Assembly (NCBI RefSeq): GCF_009728935.1
Contig: NZ_CP034235.1
Location: 714,501 to 778,500, forward strand
DNA from: Paenibacillus psychroresistens
GTDB taxonomy: Bacteria; Bacillota; Bacilli; Paenibacillales; NBRC-103111
Direction of reading: 5' to 3'
DNA length: 64,000 nt
The position numbers were made by a program, and so were the translations under genes. Shown piece by piece: positions 17,903-26,108 of the stretch. The stretch's first letter is position 1, and each line of letters starts with the position of its first letter. The notes beneath the pieces were generated by a model, which saw only the letters and a program-made list of their open reading frames with translations, made no database searches and was not told where the DNA came from.

Positions 17903-18940
17903 ATGGCAAACTACCTGATTACTGGCGGTGCCGGCTTTATTGGCTCTCATCTATGTGAAGCTCTACTGAAGGAAGGGCATCATATTATCAACGTAGATTC
18001 TTTTACAGATTATTATAGCTATCAAAGCAAGGTAAAGAATGTTCTGGAATCGCTTGGCATGGCAAAGGATTTTACTTTCACTAATAAAGCCGATGATTTG
18101 CAGCAGCTGCAGATCAAGGTAAATAGGGAGCAGTATCGTTTAGAGCTCGTGGACATTCGTTCTATGGAAGGACTAGAGAGCATTTTCCAAGCATCTAAGA
18201 TTGATGCTGTTATTCATTTAGCCGCTTCTCCAGGTGTCAGAGCGTCGATGGAAAATCCGCTGGGTTTTGAAGAAGTTAATGTAAAGGGTACGTTGCATAT
18301 TCTTGAATTAATGAAAAAGTATGAGGTGAAGAAGTGGATCTGCGCCTCTTCCTCCTCCGTATACGGCAATAATACTAAGCTGCCTTTTGCCGAAACGGAT
18401 GAAGTGAATTCTCCAATCTCGTTGTATGCGATGACGAAGAAAAGCTGCGAGCTTATGGGATATGCCTATCATCATCTTTACGGGATAGATACCATCATGC
18501 TGCGGTTTTTTACTGTGTTTGGGGAAAGACAGCGTCCAGATTTGGCTATTCATAAATTCACAGCATTGATTGACCAAGGGGTAGCCATACCGTTTTATGG
18601 TGATGGGTCCACGCAGAGAGACTATACCTATATAAAAGATATTATTAATGGGATTAGTGGCTCGCTTCAATACATTCAGCAGCATCAGGACGTGTATCAA
18701 ATCCTTAATTTAGGCAGCAATCAAACTTATTCCCTTACAAGCTTGGTGGATCATATTTCTCGAGAATTAGGAAAAAAGCCGATTCTGCACAAGCTCCCAA
18801 TGCAGCCTGGGGATGTTGATAAAACTTATGCGGATATCTCGAAAGCACAAAGCTTAATCCATTATAATCCGCTGACGACTTTTGATGAAGGATTGCATGC
18901 TTTTATCGCTTGGTATGAAGGAGGACGGGATGAATGGTAG
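17903..18940 (+). CDS. NAD-dependent sugar-nucleotide epimerase (UDP-glucuronate 4-epimerase type)
   Basis: 345 residues of the extended SDR type. The Rossmann motif is TGGAGFIGSHLCEAL, the catalytic Ser region is ASSSSVYG and the catalytic pair is in YAMTK. HLAASPGVRASMENP, RPDLAIHKFT and MQPGDVDKTYAD are typical of UDP-glucuronate/galacturonate 4-epimerases. Sitting directly after the UDP-glucose dehydrogenase, it would turn UDP-GlcA into UDP-GalA. An insert around residues 50-75 (KADDLQQLQIKVNREQYR) is longer than usual. AAGGAG precedes the start. Confidence 0.88.
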   Translation: MANYLITGGAGFIGSHLCEALLKEGHHIINVDSFTDYYSYQSKVKNVLESLGMAKDFTFTNKADDLQQLQIKVNREQYRLELVDIRSMEGLESIFQASKIDAVIHLAASPGVRASMENPLGFEEVNVKGTLHILELMKKYEVKKWICASSSSVYGNNTKLPFAETDEVNSPISLYAMTKKSCELMGYAYHHLYGIDTIMLRFFTVFGERQRPDLAIHKFTALIDQGVAIPFYGDGSTQRDYTYIKDIINGISGSLQYIQQHQDVYQILNLGSNQTYSLTSLVDHISRELGKKPILHKLPMQPGDVDKTYADISKAQSLIHYNPLTTFDEGLHAFIAWYEGGRDEW

Positions 18941-19641
18941 AGCTTTCCGTGGTGGTGCCTATTTACAATGAAACAGAGAATATCGAAAGGCTGTATAAAT
19001 GCATTACAGAAGCTGTGATGGATAAAGTGGCTGGCTATGAAATCATATTAGTGAATGATGGAAGCACGGATGGAACGGAGCATGGGTTGGATAAATTGGC
19101 ATCCGAGGATCTCCATGTGGAGGTCATTCACTTCCGGAAAAATTGCGGACAAACGGCTGCTATACAAGCTGGAATTCGGAAAGCCAGTGGAAAGTATATC
19201 GCTTTAATAGATGCAGATTTACAAACGGATCCTAACGACTTTTTTACTTTATTGCCTTATCTGGCTGAGTTCGATTTCGCAAACGGATGGAGAACGAAGC
19301 GGAAGGACACCTATCTTAAGAAGATTTCCTCGCGAATTGGCAATGGTGTAAGGAACTGGATCACGGGAGATGTCATAGAAGATACAGGCTGTCCAATGAA
19401 GCTATTTAAAAGAGAGGTTGCGGAAAGTCTGCAATTATACGATGGTTTTCATCGATTCTTGCCTACATTGGCAAGGATGAATGGATATACCGTAGTGGAA
19501 GTGCCAGTTAGTCACAGAGAGCGGGAATTTGGTATTTCAAAGTATGGTGTGATGAACCGTGTTTTTGTAGGCTTGATGGATGCAATTGTAATTGGCTGGC
19601 TGCGAAAGCGTGCGATACGTTTCGAGATTAGGAGAGAGTAA
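18934..19641 (+). CDS. Family 2 glycosyltransferase, polyprenyl-phosphate sugar synthase type
   Basis: 235 residues. The GT-A motifs are VVVPIYNETENIERL, LVNDGSTDGT and the metal-binding DADLQTDPND. It resembles the DPM1/ArnC/CsbB group that transfers a sugar from a nucleotide donor to polyprenyl phosphate on the cytoplasmic face. It lacks the two C-terminal transmembrane helices of CsbB/GtrB and ends with a single hydrophobic stretch and a basic tail. It overlaps the epimerase by 7 bp, with GGAGG inside that gene, which suggests UDP-hexuronate as its donor. Confidence 0.88.
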   Translation: MVELSVVVPIYNETENIERLYKCITEAVMDKVAGYEIILVNDGSTDGTEHGLDKLASEDLHVEVIHFRKNCGQTAAIQAGIRKASGKYIALIDADLQTDPNDFFTLLPYLAEFDFANGWRTKRKDTYLKKISSRIGNGVRNWITGDVIEDTGCPMKLFKREVAESLQLYDGFHRFLPTLARMNGYTVVEVPVSHREREFGISKYGVMNRVFVGLMDAIVIGWLRKRAIRFEIRRE

Positions 19642-19642
19642 T

Positions 19643-19981
19643 ATGTGGGTATCTCTTAAGAATATATTTGAAACACCGGAGAGCAAGTGGATTTTGTTTG
19701 GTTTTGTCGGACAATTAATGTTTACAGGCAGGTTTATTATTCAGTGGATTGCTAGCGAAAAGGCTAAGAAAAGTGTAGTTACTCGTTCATTCTGGACATT
19801 CAGCATACTTGGCAGCAGTGTATTATCCGTTTATGCCATTTATCGCCAAGACCCCGTATTTATTGTCGGTCAAGTGCCTGGGATTCTGATTTATATTCGG
19901 AATCTGGTCATCATGAGAAATCAGGAACGTAAGATTAGATTGGAAGCAGTTAACGAAAATGAACAAAAATTGCAAATTTAA
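19643..19981 (+). CDS. Small LAB_N-domain membrane protein
   Basis: 112 residues matching the N-terminal domain of lipid-A-disaccharide synthase (LAB_N) without the enzyme part. GFVGQLMFTGRFIIQWIASE, SFWTFSILGSSVLSVYAIY and QVPGILIYIRNLVIM form three membrane segments with the family residues FxxRFxxQW and a following Ser/Trp. The ATG at 19643, behind GGAGAGAG, is chosen; an upstream in-frame ATG at 19592 lies inside the GT2 gene. A lipid-A role is not expected in a Gram-positive. By position it probably helps move or hold a polyprenyl-phosphate sugar (inference). Confidence 0.85.
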   Translation: MWVSLKNIFETPESKWILFGFVGQLMFTGRFIIQWIASEKAKKSVVTRSFWTFSILGSSVLSVYAIYRQDPVFIVGQVPGILIYIRNLVIMRNQERKIRLEAVNENEQKLQI

Positions 19982-20024
19982 AACAACATATCGATTTATT
20001 TCGAGGCGGAAGGATTGACTACAG

Positions 20025-21872
20025 ATGGCATTATTAAAACTCGGAAACCGGCGATTTATTATTTTTACTTTAATTTTAGCACTAAAAGGCTGTTTAGCAT
20101 GGTTTGTAGTTTTTGAGGACGGACCTTCATGGGGGACAATCTTAACGGAAATCCCCTTTTTCTGGGTTATGTTTACACTGATTGAATGGTTTGCTAAGGA
20201 AAGGAAGTTGTTTTATTATTTAATCGTCAATCTACTGATAACTGTGCTCTATTTCGCGGTCCTTATGTACTACAAGTATTATGGGATTATTGCGACTTAT
20301 CATGCGCTTAACCAAATGGATAAAGTCACGAAAGTCGGAGAGAGTACTTACTCCTTGCTTGATCCATACTATTTACTCATATTCATCGATATTATTGTAT
20401 TTGCCGTTATCTTGCTGCGCAAGAGAATTAAATTAGGAGCTAATCCCTTTAAACTTATTCCTATGCGAAAGTCTGTACTGTCATTGGTATTCATTCTATC
20501 AATTACTTCATGCTTATTTAGTATATTGCCTAATAAGGCGAGTATGAATGAAAATAAAAAAGCCGAAGAGATGGGAATCTTAAATTATGAGCTTTATACG
20601 GTTTTAAGCGACAGCAATCAGGAGATAGAAACCGTTCCGATGGCCTCTATTAATCTATCAGCTATTAAAAAGCTAAAAGGAATTGAGACACCGCTTCAGC
20701 CTCAGTACTTTGGGAAGTTCAAGAATAAGAATCTAATTATTGTCCAGCTGGAATCCTTTCAGAATTTCCTGATTGATCTAAAAGTCGATGGCCAGGAAAT
20801 AACGCCAAATATAAACAAGCTAGCTAAGGAAAACATAGACTTTGATAATTTCTATACAATGGTAGGACAAGGGACGACTTCCGATGCGGAGTATGTTGTT
20901 AATACCTCGCTTTATGTGCCAGAGCACGAGGCTGCTACGGATCATTTTGTGGATAAAGCGTTGCCGAGCTTGCCCAAGCTGCTGCTTGATAATGGCTTTA
21001 CTACGGCAACCTTTCATACTAATAAAGTGGAATTTTGGAATCGGCAAGAATTGTATACATCCTTGGGGTGGGAGCATTATTACGATCAAAGCTTTTTCGG
21101 TGATGACGACCATATTGCATTCGGCGCTTCTGATGAAATTTTATATAGTAAGACGGTCAATCAGCTGGAGAAGATGGACCAAAGCGCTCAACCCTTTTAT
21201 GCCCAAATGATCACAATGAGTGCACATCATCCTTACACTATTCCGGAATCGAAGATCAAGATGAAGCTGCCAGAACCATTCAAGGACAATTTGTTGGGAA
21301 ATTATCTTCAAGCCCAGAATTATGCCGATTATGCATTGGGCCAATTCATTGCGAATTTAAAATCGCGTGGTTTATGGGATGACAGCATTATTTTATTTTA
21401 TGGGGATCATCAAGGGCTGCCCTTACACTCGTTAAGCAAAGACGAACTGGAGCTTATGCATCAGCTGCTCGGCCGTGCATACACCAATTCGGATATGTTT
21501 AACATTCCGCTCATTATTCATACTCCAGATGTTGCTATGCACCAAGTGATTGAAAACACAGGCGGACAAATCGATATTCTACCAACAGTCGCAAATTTAC
21601 TAGGTGTATCTTTGGAAAACCAAATCTACTTTGGGGAAGACTTGCTTAATCAGACAACTAATTTATTGCCAATGCGCCATTTTCTTCCCACCGGATCCTT
21701 TATAACAGATCTGAGCTTATTTCTGCCGGGTATTGCCTATGAGGACGGTGTCAATTATTCGCTAGCCCCTGTGGAAGGCTCCGCTTTCCCAGCAACGGAA
21801 CAGCAGTATGAGAACGCGCTGGAACTCTTGAGGCTATCGGACAGCTACGTGACTCAATTACCCGATAAATAA
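20025..21872 (+). CDS. LTA synthase family phosphoglycerol transferase (sulfatase fold)
   Basis: 615 residues. Five N-terminal membrane helices (to residue ~170) are followed by an extracellular sulfatase-type domain. The catalytic Thr is residue 285 in GQGTTSDAEY, the upstream metal ligand is in VQLESF, and the second metal site is YGDHQG (Asp461, His462). These match LtaS, which polymerises glycerolphosphate from phosphatidylglycerol outside the cell. Being cotranscribed with UDP-sugar and polyprenyl-sugar genes, it may make or modify a decorated polyglycerolphosphate. GGAAGG precedes the start and a terminator follows. Confidence 0.9.
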   Translation: MALLKLGNRRFIIFTLILALKGCLAWFVVFEDGPSWGTILTEIPFFWVMFTLIEWFAKERKLFYYLIVNLLITVLYFAVLMYYKYYGIIATYHALNQMDKVTKVGESTYSLLDPYYLLIFIDIIVFAVILLRKRIKLGANPFKLIPMRKSVLSLVFILSITSCLFSILPNKASMNENKKAEEMGILNYELYTVLSDSNQEIETVPMASINLSAIKKLKGIETPLQPQYFGKFKNKNLIIVQLESFQNFLIDLKVDGQEITPNINKLAKENIDFDNFYTMVGQGTTSDAEYVVNTSLYVPEHEAATDHFVDKALPSLPKLLLDNGFTTATFHTNKVEFWNRQELYTSLGWEHYYDQSFFGDDDHIAFGASDEILYSKTVNQLEKMDQSAQPFYAQMITMSAHHPYTIPESKIKMKLPEPFKDNLLGNYLQAQNYADYALGQFIANLKSRGLWDDSIILFYGDHQGLPLHSLSKDELELMHQLLGRAYTNSDMFNIPLIIHTPDVAMHQVIENTGGQIDILPTVANLLGVSLENQIYFGEDLLNQTTNLLPMRHFLPTGSFITDLSLFLPGIAYEDGVNYSLAPVEGSAFPATEQQYENALELLRLSDSYVTQLPDK

Positions 21873-21888
21873 ATTCTCCCATATAAAA

Positions 21889-21934
21889 GCTATTGCCCAA
21901 GTGAAATTAATTCCTTGAGCAATAGCCTTTTTTT
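21889..21934 (+). terminator. Terminator of the envelope cluster
   Basis: GCTATTGCCCAAG (21889-21901) pairs with CTTGAGCAATAGC (21914-21926) with one mismatch, followed by seven T residues at 21928-21934. Confidence 0.85.
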
Positions 21935-21950
21935 CGATTTGGGAGAATGC

Positions 21951-22274
21951 TTACAATCCGTACCATTGATCACCCCAATGCTGTACTTCATTCATAACGG
22001 GTTGTAGTGACCTGCCTTTTTTGGTTAGCTCATATTCAATCCTCACAGGAATATCAGGGAATACATGACGCTCGAGGATGCCTGCAGCCTCAAGCTCTTT
22101 GAAGCGTTCAGCCAAAATGCGATCACTCATACTCGGGATCATCATAGTAATATCTTTAAATCTTTTTGGGCCGGTAAGCAAAGTATTGATTATTAAGCCA
22201 GTCCACTTTTTACCTAATAACTCGAAAGCCATTTCAAACTTAGCGCACATTTGAAATTCTGACATTGTGTTCAA
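21951..22274 (-). CDS. HxlR family transcriptional regulator
   Basis: 107 residues, full length for HxlR. Cys11 is in the N-terminal CAKFEMAFELLGKKW, the recognition part is RFKDITMMIPSMSDRILAERF, and the wing is PVRIEYELTKKGRSL. In this family (YodB, CatR, HypR) an N-terminal Cys often senses quinones, aldehydes or disulfide stress and the targets include nitroreductases. It is divergent from a GTP cyclohydrolase II / nitroreductase pair, which fits that pattern. Confidence 0.93.
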   Translation of the reverse strand: MNTMSEFQMCAKFEMAFELLGKKWTGLIINTLLTGPKRFKDITMMIPSMSDRILAERFKELEAAGILERHVFPDIPVRIEYELTKKGRSLQPVMNEVQHWGDQWYGL

Positions 22275-22305
22275 CTCCTTCTGAGATTATTTTAACATAT
22301 TAGCT

Positions 22306-22317
22306 TTACAAAAGTAA
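22306..22317. promoter_or_regulatory. Candidate HxlR operator
   Basis: TTAC-AAAA-GTAA is a short dyad, followed by a second GTATATATA-type stretch, in the 101-bp gap between hxlR-type and GTP cyclohydrolase genes. Dyads with GTAA half-sites are typical for HxlR regulators. The assignment rests on position and shape only. Confidence 0.45.
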
Positions 22318-22375
22318 GTATATATATTAATATTCGTATATAAACTTTTATTATGCCCGAAAGGATGATTCATAT

Positions 22376-23140
22376 ATGCTTACAGATCAAGTGAAATTAC
22401 TCCTAAAGAAGAAAATTCAAATTACCCAAGAGCCAGGTAAGCCTGCGCTAAGTATCGTTGGACCTATCAAGCTGCCTATCCAATTGGAACAGCAAGAGCT
22501 GCACTTTCAATGGTACACGTGGTTAACCTTAGAGAATATAACCTCCGATACCGGAGCTTTATTAGATATATTGCCTGAATTAGATCTTGCTTCGATGCAG
22601 CAGTCTTCCGTATTAGTTTATGGCGATTTCCAGAATTCAGATAAAGCCTTGATTCGGATGCATAGCATTTGCCACACTGGAGATATTTTTGGCAGCAAGC
22701 GATGTGATTGCGGTTTTCAATTGAAGGAATCCATGAGAATGATTGCAGAGCACGGGAGTGGAGCCATATTCTACCTAGCGAATCATGAGGGACGAGGAAT
22801 CGGACTTTTTGCTAAATCATTGGCTTACTTGCTACAGGAGGAAGGGCTGGATACCGTAGAAGCAAATCATAGCTTAGGCTTTGAAGATGATACGCGCTCT
22901 TATGACGAAGCGATCCGTGTACTTCATGCTTTGCGTCAGAAACCAGTTACTTTAATCACAAACAATCCTAAGAAGATTAAAGCCATGCAAGATAAAGGTG
23001 TTTTAGTCGATTCCCATCTTCCACTATGGGGGGATGTTTCAAAGTTTAATCATAAATACCTAGCTACTAAAATCAATAAATCAGGTCATATTCCCGCTGC
23101 ATCTAAAACCATGTATGTCCAAAGAAAAGTAGCGCAATAA
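22376..23140 (+). CDS. ribA: GTP cyclohydrolase II
   Basis: 254 residues. The zinc ligands are Cys99, Cys110 and Cys112 in CHTGDIFGSKRCDCG. The GTP-binding and catalytic stretches HEGRGIGL, DTVEANHSLGFEDDTR and ITNNPKKIKAM are intact. It opens the imidazole ring of GTP to give the first riboflavin precursor. It stands alone, without the DHBP synthase half and outside a rib operon, with a ~55-residue N-terminal extension before the catalytic core. No FMN riboswitch fits in the short leader. It is cotranscribed with a flavin-dependent nitroreductase, 18 bp apart. Confidence 0.92.
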   Translation: MLTDQVKLLLKKKIQITQEPGKPALSIVGPIKLPIQLEQQELHFQWYTWLTLENITSDTGALLDILPELDLASMQQSSVLVYGDFQNSDKALIRMHSICHTGDIFGSKRCDCGFQLKESMRMIAEHGSGAIFYLANHEGRGIGLFAKSLAYLLQEEGLDTVEANHSLGFEDDTRSYDEAIRVLHALRQKPVTLITNNPKKIKAMQDKGVLVDSHLPLWGDVSKFNHKYLATKINKSGHIPAASKTMYVQRKVAQ

Positions 23141-23158
23141 TAATCGGAGGTAATGAAA

Positions 23159-23809
23159 ATGAATCAATCCGTAGCAAGCTCAGCCAGCTTTGAGACTGTA
23201 ATTAAAGAAAGGCGTTCTGCGAATAATTTTGATGAAACGATAAAAATCACGCGTGCGGAATTAGAAGAAATCTTCACTCTAACCAAGCTTGCTCCATCCG
23301 CTTCAAATTTGCAGCATGCTCATTATGTTGTTGTAGATGAGCTTCCTTTGAAAGAAGAGTTGAAAGCAGCGGCATACAACCAACATAAAGTGGGAACCTC
23401 AGCGGCAGCCATTGTTGTGTTTGGTGATAAATTCGCTTATAAGAATGCGCCGCAGATCTATGAAGGCTTGCGCGATTTAGGTGTATTAAGTAAACAAGAA
23501 TTTGATCAAACGATTGCTTCAATCAATAGCGGGTATGAGAACCAAGATGCTTTTCAGCGTGATGAAGCCATCCGTAATGCATCTTTATCCGCGATGTTAT
23601 TCATGCTCGTAGCCAAGGATAAAGGTTGGGATACTTGCCCGATGATTGGATTTGATCCGGCGGCTGTTTCTAAGCTCTTGAATGCACCAGACCATTTAGT
23701 GCCTGTAATGATTATTACCATTGGGGTTGAAAAGACTTCGCACAAAAGGCCTCGCGGCTATAGAAAACCATTAGGCGAATTTGTCAGCTATGGTTCATTT
23801 CAGGCTTAA
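23159..23809 (+). CDS. Nitroreductase family protein
   Basis: 216 residues of the FMN-dependent NfsB/YodC-like fold. The N-terminal ERRSANNFDETIKITRAEL with LAPSASNLQHAHYVVV is the flavin phosphate-binding region, and the C-terminal KRPRGYRKPLGEFV is a typical family tail. The ATG at 23159 is 7 nt from GGAGGT, better than 23153. It probably reduces quinones, nitro compounds or related electrophiles with NAD(P)H. Upstream GTP cyclohydrolase II would supply precursor for its FMN. Confidence 0.9.
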   Translation: MNQSVASSASFETVIKERRSANNFDETIKITRAELEEIFTLTKLAPSASNLQHAHYVVVDELPLKEELKAAAYNQHKVGTSAAAIVVFGDKFAYKNAPQIYEGLRDLGVLSKQEFDQTIASINSGYENQDAFQRDEAIRNASLSAMLFMLVAKDKGWDTCPMIGFDPAAVSKLLNAPDHLVPVMIITIGVEKTSHKRPRGYRKPLGEFVSYGSFQA

Positions 23810-23825
23810 TTGAATCACTTTTAGC

Positions 23826-23870
23826 AGCAAAGCGGGATCCTCTAGAGAGTGTAGAGGATCCCGTTTTGCT
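23826..23870 (+). terminator. Strong terminator after the nitroreductase gene
   Basis: CGGGATCCTCTA (23833-23844) and TAGAGGATCCCG (23852-23863) form a perfect 12-bp stem, extended to about 19 bp by AGCAAAG opposite TTTTGCT. T residues sit in the distal arm. Confidence 0.85.
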
Positions 23871-23889
23871 GTCTGCAATTAAAATAATA

Positions 23890-23942
23890 TTGACACCTAG
23901 TTCATTTTAGATTATATTTTATTTATTGATCAATAAATAAAA
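23890..23942 (+). promoter_or_regulatory. SigA promoter with overlapping palindromic TetR operator
   Basis: TTGACA (23890-23895), a 17-bp spacer and TATATT (23913-23918) form a near-consensus promoter. A 26-bp perfect palindrome (23917-23942; half-site TTTTATTTATTGA) begins in the -10 and covers the start point, so a bound regulator would block initiation. A related dyad precedes the exporter gene at 24527. Confidence 0.8.
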
Positions 23943-23970
23943 AATGGGCTTTACAGATGAGGTGCTTCAA

Positions 23971-24489
23971 ATGGTCGTACGCGTCGATAAAAAGGATTTA
24001 ATTATCGATGGAGCTGTAGCTATTTTCGCAGAGAGTGGCTATTATAAGGCAACAACAGCGCAAATTGCCAAAGCAGCAGGTGTTACTCAGCCCTATGTGT
24101 TTCACTTTTTTGCAAATAAGGAAGCCTTGTACCAAGCGGTAATGGATCGAGCTTTTTCACGGATTTTTCAAGTCTTTGAAGAAATTGATGCTCCCCCTGA
24201 TAAGCTTTATGAAACGATGGGACATAGCTTTATAGAGGTGATGAAGAGCCATCGGGATGAAATTCTCATGCTTATGCAATCACACACCATTGCCGAACCG
24301 AGCATTCGCGAGCATGTAAAAGCTAAATTTAAACTAGTATATGATACCGTATTAGCCCGATTTCAGAAAGCAGGTTTATCCGATCCCGGAATAAAAGCCA
24401 GTGAATTTATTGGCGATGGCATGATGCTTACATTGGCAGAGGTTTTGGGGCTGCCGGAATTATGTTGGTTCAATAAAAGTGGAAAGTGA
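23971..24489 (+). CDS. TetR/AcrR family transcriptional regulator
   Basis: 172 residues from ATG 23971, which has GAGGTG 6 nt upstream; the ATG at 23944 touches the operator palindrome and lacks a site. The helix-turn-helix is TTAQIAKAAGVTQPYVFHFF, and the C-terminal part is the ligand and dimer domain. The palindrome over its own promoter and the similar one before the next gene predict autorepression and control of the exporter. Confidence 0.92.
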   Translation: MVVRVDKKDLIIDGAVAIFAESGYYKATTAQIAKAAGVTQPYVFHFFANKEALYQAVMDRAFSRIFQVFEEIDAPPDKLYETMGHSFIEVMKSHRDEILMLMQSHTIAEPSIREHVKAKFKLVYDTVLARFQKAGLSDPGIKASEFIGDGMMLTLAEVLGLPELCWFNKSGK

Positions 24490-24519
24490 CAGCATAAAGT
24501 AAAGGCTGTCTCTCTTTTT
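24488..24519 (+). terminator. Terminator between TetR and exporter genes
   Basis: GACAGC (24488-24493) pairs with GCTGTC (24505-24510), followed by TCTCTTTTT. It overlaps the tetR-type stop codon and implies that the exporter is largely transcribed from its own promoter. Confidence 0.6.
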
Positions 24520-24526
24520 ACCTCAG

Positions 24527-24546
24527 TATTTATTGATTGATAAATA
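24527..24546. promoter_or_regulatory. Second TetR-type operator before the exporter
   Basis: TATTTATTGA-TTGATAAATA is the same dyad as at 23920-23939 with two changed positions in the right half. It sits about 20 bp before the exporter start. No clear -35/-10 pair was found here. Confidence 0.7.
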
Positions 24547-24566
24547 AAAAATAAAGGATGATGAAA

Positions 24567-25988
24567 ATGAAAAATCAAGGAAAGATTCTAATTGTTACCT
24601 GTCTCGCGCTTTTTATGACTATGCTGGATACTCTTGTGCTTGGAGTAGCTTTACCCTCAATCCAAAATTCCTTTCACGCGGATATGACGGAGCTGGAGTG
24701 GTTTTTGAACGCTTATACACTAACCTTTGCCGTTTTCTTAATTCCGGCGAGTCTGCTCGGTGAACGTTTTGGTCGAAAGCGAATGTTTATTCTCGGTGTT
24801 TTACTGTTTACTATTGGATCGATACTCTCAGGTTTTAGTGACTCGGCTTTATCTCTTTCTATTGCTCGTGCGGTTCAAGGCTTTGGTGGAGCGTTCATTA
24901 TGCCGATTAGCTTAACGCTAGTATACTCGGTTTTCTCTGTCGAGAAGCGGGCAGCTGCATTGGGAATTTGGTCGGGTGTCTCCGGTCTTGGATTGGCAAT
25001 AGGACCCTTGGTTGGAGGCGCTGTAATTGAAGGCTTTCCTTGGCAGATGATCTTCTGGTTAAACATTCCTATCGGCATCTTGGTAGTAATATTCAGCAGT
25101 CTCTGGATTCCAGAATCACGCGGATCCTCTAAGCCATTTGATGTCCTAGGTGTTGGTTTACTTGGTATTGGATTGTTTGGAATCGTTTATGGTTTGGTTA
25201 TGGGCAATACGGAGGGCTGGGGCTCAGCAAGCGTTATTACTTCTATTGCTGCAGGTCTTGTGCTGTTACTTATATTTGCAAGAAGATCCTTGAAGCAGGC
25301 TGAACCGATGATAAATCTGCGCTTTTTTAAGAATCGGAATTATCTTAGCTTCAATCTGGCAGGCTTTTGGATGAGTGCTGGTATTTTTGGCTCCATCTTT
25401 ATTCTGACGCTATTTCTCCAGCAAGGGCAAGGATTCAGCCCATTGCAAGCAGGTGTTAGAGAAATGGCTTGGACCGGGATGACGATGATTATGGCACCGT
25501 TGGCAGGTCTATTCATTAATCGCTTAGGCTCGAAGAATATCTTAATCATGGGGTTGGTGCTGCAGTTATTCGCGATGTTATACTTCGCTATCATCACCTT
25601 AATTAATGGAGCCCATTATCCATTCACAACGTTGCTTCCAGGCTTAATGATGGCGGGTGCAGGTATGGGACTGAGCTTTACACCGCTTTCCCACGGAATC
25701 TTAACTTCTTTAGCTGAGAAAGATGCAGGTGAAGCGTCCGGCGTAAGTAATGCTTTCCGTGAGCTTGGCGGGGTATTCGGAGTAGCCATTGCAGGGTTAA
25801 TCTTTCAGATGGGCTCGGCAGTTACCAGCCAAGAGCAATTTGCGGATCATTTGGTTCCAGCACTCTTTGTCTGTTCCGCTATGATCGCTGTAGGCTTAGC
25901 TTCGTCCTTGTTTACTCGAACCTATAAAATTGGAGCCAGCGAAGAGAAGGGTGAATATGACGAGAAGAAGGGAGTCTTAGCAAATTAA
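24567..25988 (+). CDS. DHA2 family exporter (EmrB/QacA type MFS)
   Basis: 473 residues from ATG 24567, the best spaced from AAAGG; ATGs at 24558 and 24561 are alternatives. There are 14 predicted membrane helices, motif A in LGERFGRKRMFILG, and motif C in GLAIGPLVGGAVIEG followed by WQMIFWLNIPIG. Drug or metabolite export by proton antiport is the family role. Its regulator is the preceding TetR gene. It is the second DHA2/TetR pair in the window, but the genes are arranged in tandem here and divergently at 10-12 kb. Confidence 0.93.
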   Translation: MKNQGKILIVTCLALFMTMLDTLVLGVALPSIQNSFHADMTELEWFLNAYTLTFAVFLIPASLLGERFGRKRMFILGVLLFTIGSILSGFSDSALSLSIARAVQGFGGAFIMPISLTLVYSVFSVEKRAAALGIWSGVSGLGLAIGPLVGGAVIEGFPWQMIFWLNIPIGILVVIFSSLWIPESRGSSKPFDVLGVGLLGIGLFGIVYGLVMGNTEGWGSASVITSIAAGLVLLLIFARRSLKQAEPMINLRFFKNRNYLSFNLAGFWMSAGIFGSIFILTLFLQQGQGFSPLQAGVREMAWTGMTMIMAPLAGLFINRLGSKNILIMGLVLQLFAMLYFAIITLINGAHYPFTTLLPGLMMAGAGMGLSFTPLSHGILTSLAEKDAGEASGVSNAFRELGGVFGVAIAGLIFQMGSAVTSQEQFADHLVPALFVCSAMIAVGLASSLFTRTYKIGASEEKGEYDEKKGVLAN

Positions 25989-26020
25989 CTGGGTAAGACT
26001 GACGATCCAATTCAATAATC

Positions 26021-26046
26021 AAGCCCTCACCGACAGGTGGGGGCTT
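26021..26046 (+). terminator. Hairpin after the exporter gene
   Basis: AAGCCCTCACC (26021-26031) pairs with GGTGGGGGCTT (26036-26046) with one wobble and a GACA loop. No T-run follows, so termination may be weak. Confidence 0.5.
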
Positions 26047-26108
26047 GGTCTATATTTGCAGCGTTGGGGGAAGTATAATGAGAGCATGTAGAAAGTGAGT
26101 GATTTCCT

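Noticed and set aside
22275-22375. FMN riboswitch ahead of GTP cyclohydrolase II
   Set aside because: The gap is only about 100 bp and contains none of the conserved RFN blocks.
23833-23863. Sequence GGGATCCTCTAGAG looks like a cloning-vector polylinker (BamHI-XbaI)
   Set aside because: It is one arm of a perfect symmetric terminator stem after the nitroreductase gene; no further vector sequence flanks it.
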